From Glutamicibacter ardleyensis (lineage in GTDB: Bacteria > Actinomycetota > Actinomycetes > Actinomycetales > Micrococcaceae): a DNA stretch of 64,000 bases. This document shows positions 1 through 11,059 of the stretch, piece after piece. The notes beneath the pieces are model-generated. The model had not been told where the DNA came from, did not search any database, and was given only the letters and a program-made list of their open reading frames with translations. A program made the translations under genes and the position numbers. The stretch lies in assembly GCF_014644555.1 (NCBI RefSeq), contig NZ_BMKX01000009.1, positions 111,271 through 175,270 of the forward strand, written 5' to 3'. How positions within the stretch are numbered: the stretch's first letter is position 1; every line of letters starts with the position of its first letter.

Positions 1-7
1 TAACACT

Positions 8-442
8 ATGAGTGAAAATAGTCGCGAAGTCCGTGAAGTCAGTGTAGTGCGGACCGCATCACGTACGTATAAGGCCACGAGTGCCGAAACCGGTTCGAGT
101 ATTGAGTTCGGACAGGCCGAGGGGCTGCTGACCCCGGTTGAACTTCTCTTGGCGGCCATCGCCGGATGTTCGAGTATCGATGTTGACGTTGCCACGACTC
201 GGAGAAGCGAGCCAGAGAAATTTGAGGTGACAGCATCGGGTGACAAGCTCACTGAGGATGGCGCCAGCCGGATGGAGGACATCCGTCTCGGGTTTGATCT
301 CAAATTCCCGGACACCGAAGAGGGGCGTAAGGCTGCAGGTATGGTCGAACGTATCGTCAAGCTGTCACATGATAAATATTGCACCGTTTCCCGCACGGTC
401 GAACTGGGCGCCAAGGTCACCAGTGAGATAGCCAAAAGTTAG
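8..442 (+). CDS. OsmC/Ohr family protein
   Basis: 144-residue protein of the OsmC fold, a family of small cytosolic thiol-dependent hydroperoxide reductases. Both expected cysteines are visible: one in LLAAIAGCSSIDV (about residue 54) and one in HDKYCTVSRTV near the C-terminus, the usual spacing for the redox pair. Length is normal. It reads as the generic OsmC/YhfA-like branch rather than Ohr, but I cannot settle the subgroup. The gene is single, ends just before a hairpin terminator, and its promoter lies outside the window. Substrate unknown. Confidence 0.85.
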   Translation: MSENSREVREVSVVRTASRTYKATSAETGSSIEFGQAEGLLTPVELLLAAIAGCSSIDVDVATTRRSEPEKFEVTASGDKLTEDGASRMEDIRLGFDLKFPDTEEGRKAAGMVERIVKLSHDKYCTVSRTVELGAKVTSEIAKS

Positions 443-762
443 TTTTACCTGCACTAAATGAATTTTTTGACCCGCCATAGCTCAGCATTGCTCATGGCGG
501 GTTTTTACTTTTATCTATACAGGGAACTCACATATTGGTCACTTGTTTTAGGATCTGGAAATAATTTTAAGTATCACTGGATTCGTAGGTTATAAGCGAA
601 GAAGGTTATCGAAAGCGTAGAATCTTACTGCTTTTACTTCTGAATCCGAAGGTGGAATACGTGAAATTCTTCGAGTTACCCACCCCTTGTCGCTAGTTTG
701 CCCTAGTCAGCAAAAAATCCTCGTCGTAGGGTCTAAATCATCCCCACGTTGAAGGAGCAGTA
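443..762. other. Non-coding spacer, 320 bp
   Basis: Apart from the terminator at 471-506, I see no gene, repeat or RNA here. The last bases carry a good ribosome binding site (AAGGAG, spacing 7) for the membrane protein starting at 763, so its promoter should lie in the 200 bp before it. No convincing -35/-10 pair stood out. Confidence 0.5.
471..506 (+). terminator. Rho-independent terminator after the OsmC gene
   Basis: Arms CCCGCCAT (471-478) and ATGGCGGG (494-501) pair. The stem extends inward through AGC/GCT with one mismatch and is followed by five T. It starts 28 nt after the stop codon. Confidence 0.85.
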
Positions 763-2040
763 ATGCAATCTCAGAACGTATTAGGAAACATTGACTGGGC
801 GTCGATGCTACAAAAAATAGCCATCGCGCTAGTAATTCTCATCATTACTTGGTTGATAGCAAAAGTTGTTAAATGGGCTGTCTCCAAACTCGTCACCAAG
901 ATCAAGTTCCTCCAAAAACAAGGCACCGATGGAAAGCAAATCGGCGACTCCCTGGGTAAAGTTGCTGGTCTGATTGTCTGGCTCTTTGGCCTGGTTGCAA
1001 TTCTCCAGGTCTTCGCGCTGACCGAGGTGCTCTCTCCGGTTCAAGATTTGCTCGGCGGAGTCATGGGCTTCTTGCCGAACCTCATCGGTGCAGCATTCAT
1101 CTTCATCATCGGCTACGTGATCGCTAACGTCATCAAACAGCTGATCCAGACCGGTCTGGGCACTGTTGATTTCAGCGCTTTGGTCCGAAAGGTTACCCCC
1201 GGAGATGCCGAAGAGGTTGATCCGGAAACTTCAATTCGCACCCAGCGGACCATCGTTGATGTCATCGCCAACATCGTGTTTGCACTGATCCTGTTGGTTG
1301 TCTCGATTTCTGCACTTCAGGTTCTTGGTATCGCCGCTATTTCGGTACCTGCGCAGGAAATGCTGCAGATCGTCCTGACTGCCATTCCACAGGTCATCAT
1401 GGCGCTGATTCTTCTGGCAGTGGGCTTCCTGATTGCTAAGTTCGTAGGCAAACTGATCGAATCCACGCTTCGTGGTGTCGGTACTGACCGCGTTGTGGCC
1501 GGTTGGGGAGTCGTCCCTGAAAGCCAGAGCGCATCAGGCATCCTCGCTACCATCGTGAAGATCGCAATTATCCTGTTCTTCGCTGTGATGGCAGCAAGCA
1601 TGCTGAATTTCCCGGCAATCACCAATATCCTCAACGAGGTGCTGGAGCTGGGCGGCAAGGTCGTCTTCGGCGCAGTGATCATCGCGATTGGCTTCGTCTT
1701 GGCTAACGTCATCCGTCGACTGATGGGTGATACTACGGCTTCGAAGATTGTCCGCTACACCGCCATCGCACTGTTCGTGGCGATGGGCCTGAAGTACATG
1801 GGCCTGGCCGACTCGATCATCAACATGGCCTTCGGTGCCATCGTGATTGGTGCGGCACTAGCAGCAGCCCTAGCCTTCGGACTGGGTGGACGCGATGCGG
1901 CGGCACGTACCTTGGAGAAGATCGATCTGAACAAGTTGGACGAACCGGCTAGCACCGGCACCGTGCCAACTCGTCCGGCACCGACGACTCCAACTCGTCC
2001 GTCACCAACCACGCCTCCGACAACACCAGACGAGTTCTAA
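763..2040 (+). CDS. MscS-type conserved-TM-helix membrane protein
   Basis: 425-residue integral membrane protein built from repeated hydrophobic segments of the kind found in the conserved TM-helix family (PF05552), often annotated as mechanosensitive ion channel proteins. Similar hydrophobic blocks with Gly-containing cores (e.g. FIFIIGYVIANVIKQL, LILLAVGFLIAKFVGKL, VIIAIGFVLANVIRRL) recur about every 100 residues, so it looks internally repeated. A conserved AFGLGGRDAA motif follows the last helix. The cytosolic tail is rich in Pro and Thr with short TPTRP-like repeats. I do not see the MscS beta-domain, so channel activity is inference. Single gene with AAGGAG before ATG, closed by a terminator. 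Confidence 0.8.
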   Translation: MQSQNVLGNIDWASMLQKIAIALVILIITWLIAKVVKWAVSKLVTKIKFLQKQGTDGKQIGDSLGKVAGLIVWLFGLVAILQVFALTEVLSPVQDLLGGVMGFLPNLIGAAFIFIIGYVIANVIKQLIQTGLGTVDFSALVRKVTPGDAEEVDPETSIRTQRTIVDVIANIVFALILLVVSISALQVLGIAAISVPAQEMLQIVLTAIPQVIMALILLAVGFLIAKFVGKLIESTLRGVGTDRVVAGWGVVPESQSASGILATIVKIAIILFFAVMAASMLNFPAITNILNEVLELGGKVVFGAVIIAIGFVLANVIRRLMGDTTASKIVRYTAIALFVAMGLKYMGLADSIINMAFGAIVIGAALAAALAFGLGGRDAAARTLEKIDLNKLDEPASTGTVPTRPAPTTPTRPSPTTPPTTPDEF

Positions 2041-2060
2041 TACTTAGGGCTTGACGCATC

Positions 2061-2096
2061 AAAAAGGTGGGACCGATTGCTCGGTTCCACCTTTTT
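2061..2096 (+). terminator. Hairpin terminator, possibly bidirectional
   Basis: 16-bp stem (2061-2076 with 2081-2096) with one mismatch, a TTGC loop, A-run on the left and T-run on the right. It lies between the membrane-protein gene and the convergent GNAT gene, so it could serve both strands. Confidence 0.85.
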
Positions 2097-2165
2097 ACTG
2101 CCCAAAAATGGGCCGCGACGTCCAGCATTTTCGAGTCTGATTTGGACTATTGATCTTTCCGTACC

Positions 2166-3116
2166 TCAGTGCAAAGCCAGCGCGGTGATGGGTGGTGCTT
2201 GGTCGGTGATCAACCGAGCATAATTTAGAACATCGATACGCTCGCCGTTGATTAAGAACTTGTCCCGTTCCCGGCCTTCGAGCACAAAACCACAACGCTC
2301 GGCGACCTTTTTAGATGCAGGATTATTCACCCGCAGGCCCAACTCCAAACGGTGTATCTGATGGGCGGTAAAAAGCTCGTCAGCCAAAGCAGCCAGTGCG
2401 CGGCTAGCTAATCCGCTACCGCGATGCGCCGCATGCATCCAATACCAGACCCAGGCGTTGCGATTTCCGGAGTCAATACTCGCAGAGACTAGACCGACTA
2501 AGCCGGTACCTTGAACTATCGCTAGTGGTACTTGTTGGTCAGGATTTTTTAGTAGCTGCTGAATGTAGTTCTCTGCCTCGACAAGGTTTTTAACCTCACC
2601 TTGCCGCGCCATGTCGGGGTGGGAACAAAAAGCCTCAAGAACTTGGGGTGCATCGCTAGGACGCAACGGACGAACAAAAGCTTGAGCCTCTGACGCGACA
2701 TAAGGTGAGGTCGCGACATCGGCGGGGAACTTGGGCAGCTTGGTTCCTTGGTGGAAGAGCAACTGCCAACCATGGGCCGAATGGATCCACAGCGAGGTGC
2801 GCTGGCTCGGGGTGTCCGCGCCGGTTTTCCAGCGTAGTAACACCAGAGTCTCACTGAGCTGTTGGATACGCGGCTCGAGCAATTGGAACGTAGGTGATTG
2901 GTCTACTGGTTCAGCCATGAGCAGTTTGATGATTTGGCTGCGATCGTAGTTTCTGCCGGAGGCTCCAACTTCCTCGAAGTCTTCATGAAGTAGCCGTTTG
3001 AGCTCCTGCTGTTTGTGGCGAATGCGCTGAGTTAGCAATTGCTTTTCACCGTCAATGATCTTTGCGGCTACCAAGTGATCAGGAGATAAATCTCCCGGGA
3101 CAGAAAATTCGGGCAT
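2166..3116 (-). CDS. DUF4440-like domain fused to a GNAT acetyltransferase
   Basis: 316-residue two-domain protein. Residues ~15-130 resemble the SnoaL/DUF4440 cone fold (HEDFEEVGASGRNYDRSQI, then LVLLRWKTGA and LWIHSAHGWQLLFHQGT), a small-molecule-binding domain. Residues ~145-305 are a RimJ/RimL-type GNAT domain ending in the typical LELGLRVNNPASKKVAERCGF-like stretch, then GRERDKF. The GNAT half should transfer acetyl from acetyl-CoA to an amine; the substrate is unknown. Monocistronic and convergent with the upstream membrane protein. The fusion order is the notable point. Starts at ATG 3116. Confidence 0.8.
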   Translation of the reverse strand: MPEFSVPGDLSPDHLVAAKIIDGEKQLLTQRIRHKQQELKRLLHEDFEEVGASGRNYDRSQIIKLLMAEPVDQSPTFQLLEPRIQQLSETLVLLRWKTGADTPSQRTSLWIHSAHGWQLLFHQGTKLPKFPADVATSPYVASEAQAFVRPLRPSDAPQVLEAFCSHPDMARQGEVKNLVEAENYIQQLLKNPDQQVPLAIVQGTGLVGLVSASIDSGNRNAWVWYWMHAAHRGSGLASRALAALADELFTAHQIHRLELGLRVNNPASKKVAERCGFVLEGRERDKFLINGERIDVLNYARLITDQAPPITALALH

Positions 3117-3188
3117 GGCAACGAGTAAAACACAGGACAGCTATGGCTGTGAAGTCATGAAGTTAGTAATTGTGAGCCCTGACATGCT

Positions 3189-3194
3189 TATAAT
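3189..3194 (+). promoter_or_regulatory. Candidate -10 element of the thi operon
   Basis: A perfect TATAAT lies 7 bp before the first conserved bases of the TPP riboswitch, which is where a -10 box should be. No good -35 hexamer is present at 16-18 bp, so support is positional. Confidence 0.5.
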
Positions 3195-3200
3195 CCAAGT

Positions 3201-3283
3201 ACTCCGCGGGAGCCCTTAAGGGCTGAGAGGGCTTTGTGCCGACCGCTACACCTGATGCGGGTCATGCCGCCGTAGGAAGGAAT
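3201..3283 (+). promoter_or_regulatory. TPP riboswitch (THI box)
   Basis: Conserved landmarks appear in order: a 5' arm with GGGAGCC, then GGCTGAGAGG (thi-box core), ACCTGATGCGGGTCATGCCG and CGTAGGAAGG. These match the TPP aptamer. The 3' end of the aptamer contains AGGAAGG, which is also the likely Shine-Dalgarno for the thiO GTG at 3291. This suggests translational control: TPP binding would hide the ribosome site. I see no separate terminator hairpin between aptamer and gene. Confidence 0.95.
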
Positions 3284-3290
3284 TGCCTTC

Positions 3291-4409
3291 GTGCACACTG
3301 TCATTGTCGGCGCCGGAATTATCGGTCTCGCCACAGCTTTCGAACTTCGCGCTCGCGGTGTTGAAGTCACGATCATTGATCCGGCTCCCGGTTTAGGTGC
3401 AAGCCATGCGGCCGCCGGGATGCTCGCGCCAACTGCCGAAACCACCTGGGGCCAGGACCAACTTCACAGGCTGATGTCCTGTTCGGCCAAGGCCTACCCC
3501 GAATTTATTGATCGAATTTTTCAGGCTACCGGCCAGCGCGCTGCTTACGTTGAAAATTCGACTTTGGTGATCGCCGCCGAACTGGCGGATATGGATGCGC
3601 TGTTGGAATTAAAGCGGCTACAAGATTCTTTAGGGTTCAGCGCTGAAAGACTTATGCCGAGCGCCGCACGCAAACTTGAACCTGCGCTGGCGACAAACAT
3701 TGCTGGCGCCATATACTGCGCCGCAGATCAACAATTGGACCCACGGTCTTTGCTGAAGATTCTGATCAGCTACTTTGAATCCTCCATCGTGCACGAGACC
3801 GTGGTGGGGCTCCTGAGTCACGGGTCAAAAACCTGCGGTGTGATCACCTCCAGCGGGCTGCGAATCCCTGCAGACCAAGTGCTTCTGGCCGCCGGTCTGG
3901 GGCAAATTCCGGGCGTATCAAACCTCGCGCTACGCCCGGTCTATGGCGATATCTTACGGTTGCAAGGCTCAACACGATTCCCCTTGATCAAGCGAACTGT
4001 TCGCGGGATTGTGCACCGTGAACCGGTCTATCTGGTCCCACGCGCCGACGGAAGTTTGGTCCTGGGTGCGTCAAGCAGGGAAGACGGACAAGAGCAGGTC
4101 AACGTGGGACAACTACATGCGTTGTTGGACAATGCGCGCAGGCTTGTGCCGGGCATCGTGGATACCACGCTGAATGAAGCAATCGTCCGTGCGCGTCCCA
4201 CCACCCCGGACGACAGGCCGCTGATTGGCCGGGTGGATGCCGGGCTCGTCCTGTCAACCGGCTACTCGCGACACGGGGTGCTGCTAGCCCCATTCGGAGC
4301 ACGGGTCGGCGCCGGGTTGCTGCTCGATGACCCACAAGACGCGCATCTACTCGCCGCAGTCTCGCCGGAAAGATTTGGCGAAGTCCACCTGCAAACCAGC
4401 ACCTTCTAG
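3291..4409 (+). CDS. thiO: Glycine oxidase ThiO
   Basis: 372-residue FAD-dependent oxidase (DAO family). In thiazole synthesis it oxidises glycine to iminoglycine, the C2-N3 donor used by ThiG. The Rossmann motif VIVGAGIIGLATAFEL sits at the very N-terminus, followed by EVTIIDP and GASHAAAGMLAP, typical of ThiO. The C-terminal FAD contact region RPTTPDDRPLIGRV and GYSRHGVLLAP is intact. The GTG start is chosen because its Shine-Dalgarno is the 3' end of the TPP riboswitch. First gene of thiO-thiS-thiG-thiF, with 12 nt to thiS. Confidence 0.93.
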   Translation: MHTVIVGAGIIGLATAFELRARGVEVTIIDPAPGLGASHAAAGMLAPTAETTWGQDQLHRLMSCSAKAYPEFIDRIFQATGQRAAYVENSTLVIAAELADMDALLELKRLQDSLGFSAERLMPSAARKLEPALATNIAGAIYCAADQQLDPRSLLKILISYFESSIVHETVVGLLSHGSKTCGVITSSGLRIPADQVLLAAGLGQIPGVSNLALRPVYGDILRLQGSTRFPLIKRTVRGIVHREPVYLVPRADGSLVLGASSREDGQEQVNVGQLHALLDNARRLVPGIVDTTLNEAIVRARPTTPDDRPLIGRVDAGLVLSTGYSRHGVLLAPFGARVGAGLLLDDPQDAHLLAAVSPERFGEVHLQTSTF

Positions 4410-4421
4410 GAGACAAAAAAC

Positions 4422-6618
<2,197 letters not shown>

Positions 6619-6640
6619 GTAGTACTGACATACTGAAGGC

Positions 6641-7180
6641 ATGGAGTCAACCAAAAAATTACTGATCAGAGAGCTATCCCAAGCCGATGAACAGCAAGCA
6701 ATTGCCGCTCATCACGCATTGCTCGACGATGATTTTGATTTTCTCCCGACATGGTCAGCCCGGCAAAGCTGGAGCGGCTACGTGCAACGCATGAGCGAAG
6801 GGCGCAGCGGCGAATTCATCCCCGAAGGGTGGGTGCGCAGCGGTTTATTCGTCGGAGTGCACGAAGGAAAGCTCGTAGGACGTATCTCGGTGCGTTACGA
6901 GCTCAACGATTTTCTGAGCGAGGTCGGCGGACACCTTGGTTATGGTGTGGTCCCGGAATTCCGCGGCCAAGGCTTTGCTACACAATTGTGCGAATTTGCG
7001 TTAACAGAGCTCAGATTCCACGGTGTGCGCTCGGCTTTGGTAACCTGTGATGAGCAGAACGTTGCTTCACAGGCAACGATCATCGCCTGCGGCGGACAAG
7101 CCGATGAAAATCGCCCCACGGTGCATGAAACCGGGGGAAACACCAAACTGCGTTATTGGATTTCAACGGCGCGCTATTAG
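6641..7180 (+). CDS. GNAT family N-acetyltransferase
   Basis: 179-residue single-domain GNAT enzyme. The acetyl-CoA loop is seen in HLGYGVVPEFRGQGFATQL (R-G-Q-G-F-A), followed by VTCDEQNVASQATIIACGG. Substrate unknown. It starts 23 nt after thiF in the same direction with a GAAGG ribosome site, so it may be read with the thi operon. Nothing in the protein ties it to thiamine. Confidence 0.85.
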   Translation: MESTKKLLIRELSQADEQQAIAAHHALLDDDFDFLPTWSARQSWSGYVQRMSEGRSGEFIPEGWVRSGLFVGVHEGKLVGRISVRYELNDFLSEVGGHLGYGVVPEFRGQGFATQLCEFALTELRFHGVRSALVTCDEQNVASQATIIACGGQADENRPTVHETGGNTKLRYWISTARY

Positions 7181-7318
7181 GCGTTAATGAAGCTATTTCT
7201 GTATGTTCCACCACAGATAAACGATGTACTTGTCCGAAGCGCGTAAAATAGTATGTTGGGTCGACTGTGGCCCCGCCTCCGAGACCCTAAATTCTCTACA
7301 CGAAGTGAGCCTTCCCGT

Positions 7319-9229
7319 ATGTCAGATACAACTCTCATCCGTCGCGACGACCTGCGCAACGTAGCTATCGTTGCGCACGTTGACCACGGCAAGACCACCA
7401 TGGTCAACGCAATGCTCCAGCAGACTGGTGCATTCGAAAGCCACGGTGAAACCGAAGATCGCGTGATGGACTCCGGCGAGTTGGAACGCGAGAAGGGCAT
7501 CACCATTCTTGCTAAGAACACCACCGTGTTCTACAGCGGCCCAGCTGCCGAGGGCAAGAAGATGACCATGAACATCATCGATACCCCGGGTCACGCCGAC
7601 TTCGGTGGCGAGGTCGAGCGCGGCCTGTCCATGGTTGATGGTGTGGTTCTGCTTGTCGACGCCTCCGAAGGCCCGCTGCCACAGACCCGCTTCGTGCTGC
7701 GTAAGGCACTCAGCGCTGACCTGCCGGTCATCATCGTGGTCAACAAGACCGACCGTCCCGACTCCCGCATCGATGGCGTCATCTCCGACTCCATGGACCT
7801 GCTGCTCGGACTGGCCTCGGACTTGGCCGACGAAGCTCCAGATCTGGATCTGGACAAGGTTTTGAACGTCCCAATCGTCTTCGCTTCGGGCAAGGCTGGC
7901 TTCGCTTCGATGAATCAGCCAGCCGATGGCACCCTGCCAGACAATGAAGATCTTGAGCCACTGTTCGAGACCATCATCAAGCACGTGCCAGCCCCGACTT
8001 ACACCGAGGGTGAAGTTCTCCAGGCACACGTCACCAACCTTGACGCCTCGCCATTCCTTGGCCGTCTGGCACTGCTGCGTATTTTCAACGGCACGCTGCG
8101 CAAGGGCCAGCAGGTTAACTGGGCCCGCCAGGATGGCACCATGAAGCAGGTCAAGATCACCGAGCTGCTGGCCACCAAGGGTCTAACCCGTGTTCCAGCC
8201 GAAGAGGCCGGACCGGGCGAGATCGTCGCAGTTGCAGGTATCGAAGACATCATGATCGGTGAGACCCTCACCGACCTTGAAAACCCGAAGCCACTGCCAC
8301 TGATCACCGTTGATCCACCAGCGATCTCGATGACCATTGGTATCAACACATCGCCGCTGGCCGGCAAGGTCAAGGGTGCCAAGGTGACCGCGCGTCAGGT
8401 GAAGGATCGCCTGGACAAGGAACTGATCGGTAACGTTTCGCTGAGCATCTTGCCAACCGAGCGTCCCGACGCTTGGGAAGTTCAGGGCCGTGGCGAATTG
8501 GCTCTGGCCATCCTCGTGGAGCAGATGCGACGCGAAGGCTTCGAGCTGACCGTTGGTAAGCCACAGGTTGTCACCAAGATTGTTGACGGCAAGGTTCATG
8601 AGCCAATGGAGCACATGACCATCGACGTGCCAGAAGAATACCTGGGCGCAATCACCCAGCTGATGGCTTCGCGCAAGGGCCGGATGACCAACATGGCCAA
8701 CCACGGTACCGGCTGGGTTCGTATGGAATTCATCGTTCCTGCTCGTGGCCTGATCGGCTTCCGTACCCGCTTCATGACCGAAACCCGCGGCGCTGGTATC
8801 GCAGCATCGCTGGCCGAAGGTTACGAGCCATGGGCCGGTCCAATCGAATACCGTATCAACGGTTCGATCGTGGCTGACCGCTCCGGTGTTGTCACCCCGT
8901 TCGCGATGATCAAGCTTCAGGAACGCATGAACTTCTTCGTGCAGCCGACCTCCGAGGTTTACGAGGGCATGATCGTCGGCGAGAACTCGCGCGCCGATGA
9001 CATGGACGTGAACATCACCAAGGAAAAGCAGCTCACCAACATGCGTGCAGCTTCCTCGGATAGCTTCGAGAACATGACCCCACCACGCAACCTGACTCTT
9101 GAAGAGTCCCTCGAATTCGCTCGCGAAGACGAGTGCGTTGAGGTCACCCCGGATGCCGTGCGTATCCGTAAGGTTCTGTTGAACGCTAGCGATCGTGCCA
9201 AGGCAACTCGTGCGCGAGCAAAGAGCTAA
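7319..9229 (+). CDS. typA: Translational GTPase TypA/BipA
   Basis: 636-residue ribosome-associated GTPase acting in stress and cold adaptation and late 50S assembly. G motifs: [13 protein letters not shown] (G1), [16 protein letters not shown] (G3), NKTDRP (G4). EF-G-like domains follow, with the BipA-specific C-terminal domain ([27 protein letters not shown]). An in-frame GTG/ATG region 22 codons upstream exists, but [11 protein letters not shown] at 7319 matches the family N-terminus. The 3' end overlaps the next gene by 35 bp. Codons look more G/C-biased than in neighbours, as expected for a highly expressed gene. Confidence 0.96.
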   Translation: MSDTTLIRRDDLRNVAIVAHVDHGKTTMVNAMLQQTGAFESHGETEDRVMDSGELEREKGITILAKNTTVFYSGPAAEGKKMTMNIIDTPGHADFGGEVERGLSMVDGVVLLVDASEGPLPQTRFVLRKALSADLPVIIVVNKTDRPDSRIDGVISDSMDLLLGLASDLADEAPDLDLDKVLNVPIVFASGKAGFASMNQPADGTLPDNEDLEPLFETIIKHVPAPTYTEGEVLQAHVTNLDASPFLGRLALLRIFNGTLRKGQQVNWARQDGTMKQVKITELLATKGLTRVPAEEAGPGEIVAVAGIEDIMIGETLTDLENPKPLPLITVDPPAISMTIGINTSPLAGKVKGAKVTARQVKDRLDKELIGNVSLSILPTERPDAWEVQGRGELALAILVEQMRREGFELTVGKPQVVTKIVDGKVHEPMEHMTIDVPEEYLGAITQLMASRKGRMTNMANHGTGWVRMEFIVPARGLIGFRTRFMTETRGAGIAASLAEGYEPWAGPIEYRINGSIVADRSGVVTPFAMIKLQERMNFFVQPTSEVYEGMIVGENSRADDMDVNITKEKQLTNMRAASSDSFENMTPPRNLTLEESLEFAREDECVEVTPDAVRIRKVLLNASDRAKATRARAKS

Positions 9230-9638
9230 CCAGTCGCTGACCGCCGGCAGTAACCTGAGCGCGCTAGTGCGCGGTCTAGTTACTGCCGTGGTTTCCGGTT
9301 TACTGGGCACCGCTATCCATGCCTCGTTGAGCTATGCGGGGGATATCCCGCTAGTTTGGGGAGTGCTGGTGGCTTGGCTGTTATTGGGCTTGCTGGTGTA
9401 CTGGTCGGTGGTTGCCTCGGGCAAACTCTGGGCCGGCGCGGTGGGCTTTATCGGCTGCTACCTGGTTGTCGGGTCGATTTCCTACTTTGGAAATGACACG
9501 ATGATTTTGCCGTTGCAGTACCTGCAATATCTACCAGGTCCGACCATCGCCTCGCTGTTATGGATGTATGGCATGATCGTGCCCGCGGTGATCTCGCTAT
9601 TTATGGCATTGCGCGTACTTCGCAAACGTCAGCGTTAA
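9195..9638 (+). CDS. Small membrane protein downstream of typA
   Basis: 147 residues with four hydrophobic segments (about 26-48, 52-72, 77-95, 118-140) and a basic end (LRVLRKRQR). No family recognised. The longest reading begins at GTG 9195 inside typA. GTG 9210 or a later codon is also possible, and no clear ribosome site decides. Translational coupling to typA is likely from the overlap. Its stop codon lies inside the palindromic terminator that follows. Confidence 0.65.
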   Translation: MPRQLVREQRANQSLTAGSNLSALVRGLVTAVVSGLLGTAIHASLSYAGDIPLVWGVLVAWLLLGLLVYWSVVASGKLWAGAVGFIGCYLVVGSISYFGNDTMILPLQYLQYLPGPTIASLLWMYGMIVPAVISLFMALRVLRKRQR

Positions 9639-9679
9639 CCTAGAAAAACCCCAGCTTTGCTGGGGTTTTTCTAGGTTAA
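9635..9679. terminator. Perfect 45-bp palindromic bidirectional terminator
   Basis: Two 21-bp arms (9635-9655 and 9659-9679) pair perfectly around a TTT loop, with GC core CCCCAGC/GCTGGGG and A/T runs on both sides. It separates convergent genes and contains the TAA stop (9636-9638) of the upstream membrane protein. Confidence 0.95.
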
Positions 9680-9684
9680 AACGC

Positions 9685-10182
9685 TTATTTGTTGCCGGTG
9701 ACGTCTAAGTGGTGGGCGAGGAACAAAGAGGTGGCTACGCCTTCAGGTTCGGCTTCGCGCATCGCGTAGTCTTCGATAATTTCCCGAATACGGCCGAGCA
9801 TTTCTTTTTGCGTATCTTCGGTAAGTTTTAGACCCACGCGGATGACCTGAATTTCTTGCGGCTCAAGCCCATCGATTTCCTGCAGGAAGGTATCTACCAG
9901 CAGGGGAGCAGCGTCGGGAATTCGGGTACCCCAGGACTGCCGCGTGCTACGGTAAGGCACTTCCTTAGCCCCGCGGTTACCGCGCCGGGGCTCTTCCGCG
10001 GCGAGGAAACCGCTACCCACTAGGGTGCGCACATGGTGCAAGGAAGTCGCCGGATTTAGCTCGAGAATGTCGGCTATTTCCTTATTGGTGCGGGACTCAT
10101 GCAGGCATAAGCGCAGAATTCTAAGCCGCAATGGTGAGCTTAGAGCTCGTGCGCGGGCTTGGACTAGATCGTCTGTCGGCAT
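9685..10182 (-). CDS. ArsR-like winged-helix transcriptional regulator
   Basis: About 165 residues. The N-terminal ~90 residues form a winged helix of the ArsR/HTH_20 kind (ARALSSPLRLRILRLCLHE, then NKEIADILELNPATSLHHVRTL as recognition helix). The rest is a helical, acidic dimer/sensor part. No Cys cluster for metals is present in the HTH, so it is not an obvious metal sensor. ATG 10182 is preferred because family members begin just before this point; GTG 10206 would add 8 residues. No neighbouring target is obvious. Confidence 0.8.
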   Translation of the reverse strand: MPTDDLVQARARALSSPLRLRILRLCLHESRTNKEIADILELNPATSLHHVRTLVGSGFLAAEEPRRGNRGAKEVPYRSTRQSWGTRIPDAAPLLVDTFLQEIDGLEPQEIQVIRVGLKLTEDTQKEMLGRIREIIEDYAMREAEPEGVATSLFLAHHLDVTGNK

Positions 10183-10258
10183 ATTGCCAGCATACGCGAA
10201 AATCACCTAGTGATTGGTATCTTCAAATCGCAAGTTGTTTTCCGTGCCGTTCAGCGAA

Positions 10259-10519
10259 CTACTTCAGCGTTGGTGGTCGCGAACGTCGTACCGGTGGCGG
10301 TGGGACCCGTTTGGCGTGCGTAATAGCCTGGCGGTCAACGTCCAGCGCACCACGTTTGGTATTGATGGATACGGTGTCAGAGGTGATCGCTAGAACCTCT
10401 CCGAGGGCATCGCTGCTGATCACGTTTCCGGTCTCCGGGGATGTCTGTGTGAGGCGATAACGCACCACGATGCGGTCACCAGGGCTAAGATCTTCAAATT
10501 TGAGCATATTTTCCGTCAT
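10259..10519 (-). CDS. Stand-alone SH3-like domain protein (Rv0428c N-terminal type)
   Basis: 86 residues. GDRIVVRYRL, then DALGEVLAITSDTVSINTKRG and VDRQAITHAKRVPPPP, resemble the SH3-like domain found at the N-terminus of mycobacterial GNAT proteins such as Rv0428c. Here it stands alone, with no acetyltransferase domain before the stop. ATG 10519 and ATG 10507 are both possible. Function unknown. Resemblance is from memory of the motif pattern, so moderate. Confidence 0.6.
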   Translation of the reverse strand: MTENMLKFEDLSPGDRIVVRYRLTQTSPETGNVISSDALGEVLAITSDTVSINTKRGALDVDRQAITHAKRVPPPPVRRSRPPTLK

Positions 10520-10723
10520 CTAAGTGCACAAGAATTCATCTTCGGTAACCTTGAACGAAATGTGAATCGTCGATTACGTCACAGGGTGGGTGTGCGAGAT
10601 CGCTTGTTTGGGTATCAGGACTAGACTGTAGCTAGAGCTTATTGCGGATTCAACGACCAGAGGTTAAATCCGTGAAACTGAAGTGAAATCTTAGAATTTG
10701 CGCTAGGAAAGGTCTCAGTACCC

Positions 10724-11047
10724 GTGACTTACATCATCGCCCAACCGTGCGTCGACCTTAAAGATAAGGCCTGCGTCGAAGAGTGCCCGGTGGATTGCAT
10801 TTATGAAGGCGAACGCTCCTTATATATTCACCCCGACGAGTGCGTCGATTGTGGTGCGTGTGAACCGGTCTGCCCTGTCGAAGCGATCTATTACGAAGAC
10901 GATGTGCCTGATCAGTGGGCCGACTATTACAAGGCAAACGTCGACTTTTTCGACGAACTTGGTTCCCCGGGCGGTGCCGCTAAAATTGGAAATACAGGAA
11001 CCGATCACCCGTTGATCAGTGCTCTGCCGCCCCAGAATCAAGGCTAG
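10724..11047 (+). CDS. fdxA: Seven-iron ferredoxin FdxA/FdxC
   Basis: 107-residue 3Fe-4S/4Fe-4S ferredoxin, a cytosolic electron carrier. Cysteine sets are [17 protein letters not shown] in the first half and [16 protein letters not shown] in the second. The acidic C-terminal extension is typical of the 7Fe type. GTG start with AGGAAAGG 11 nt before it. dapC follows after 12 nt; the fdxA-dapC pairing is common in actinobacteria. Confidence 0.94.
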   Translation: MTYIIAQPCVDLKDKACVEECPVDCIYEGERSLYIHPDECVDCGACEPVCPVEAIYYEDDVPDQWADYYKANVDFFDELGSPGGAAKIGNTGTDHPLISALPPQNQG

Positions 11048-11059
11048 GTTTCCGCATAT

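Noticed and set aside
7244-7249. TAAAAT as -10 box of typA
   Set aside because: No -35-like hexamer at 16-18 bp upstream; too weak to annotate.
8183-9310. Long minus-strand open frame opposite typA
   Set aside because: It shows no domain and arises from the strong codon bias of typA on the other strand.
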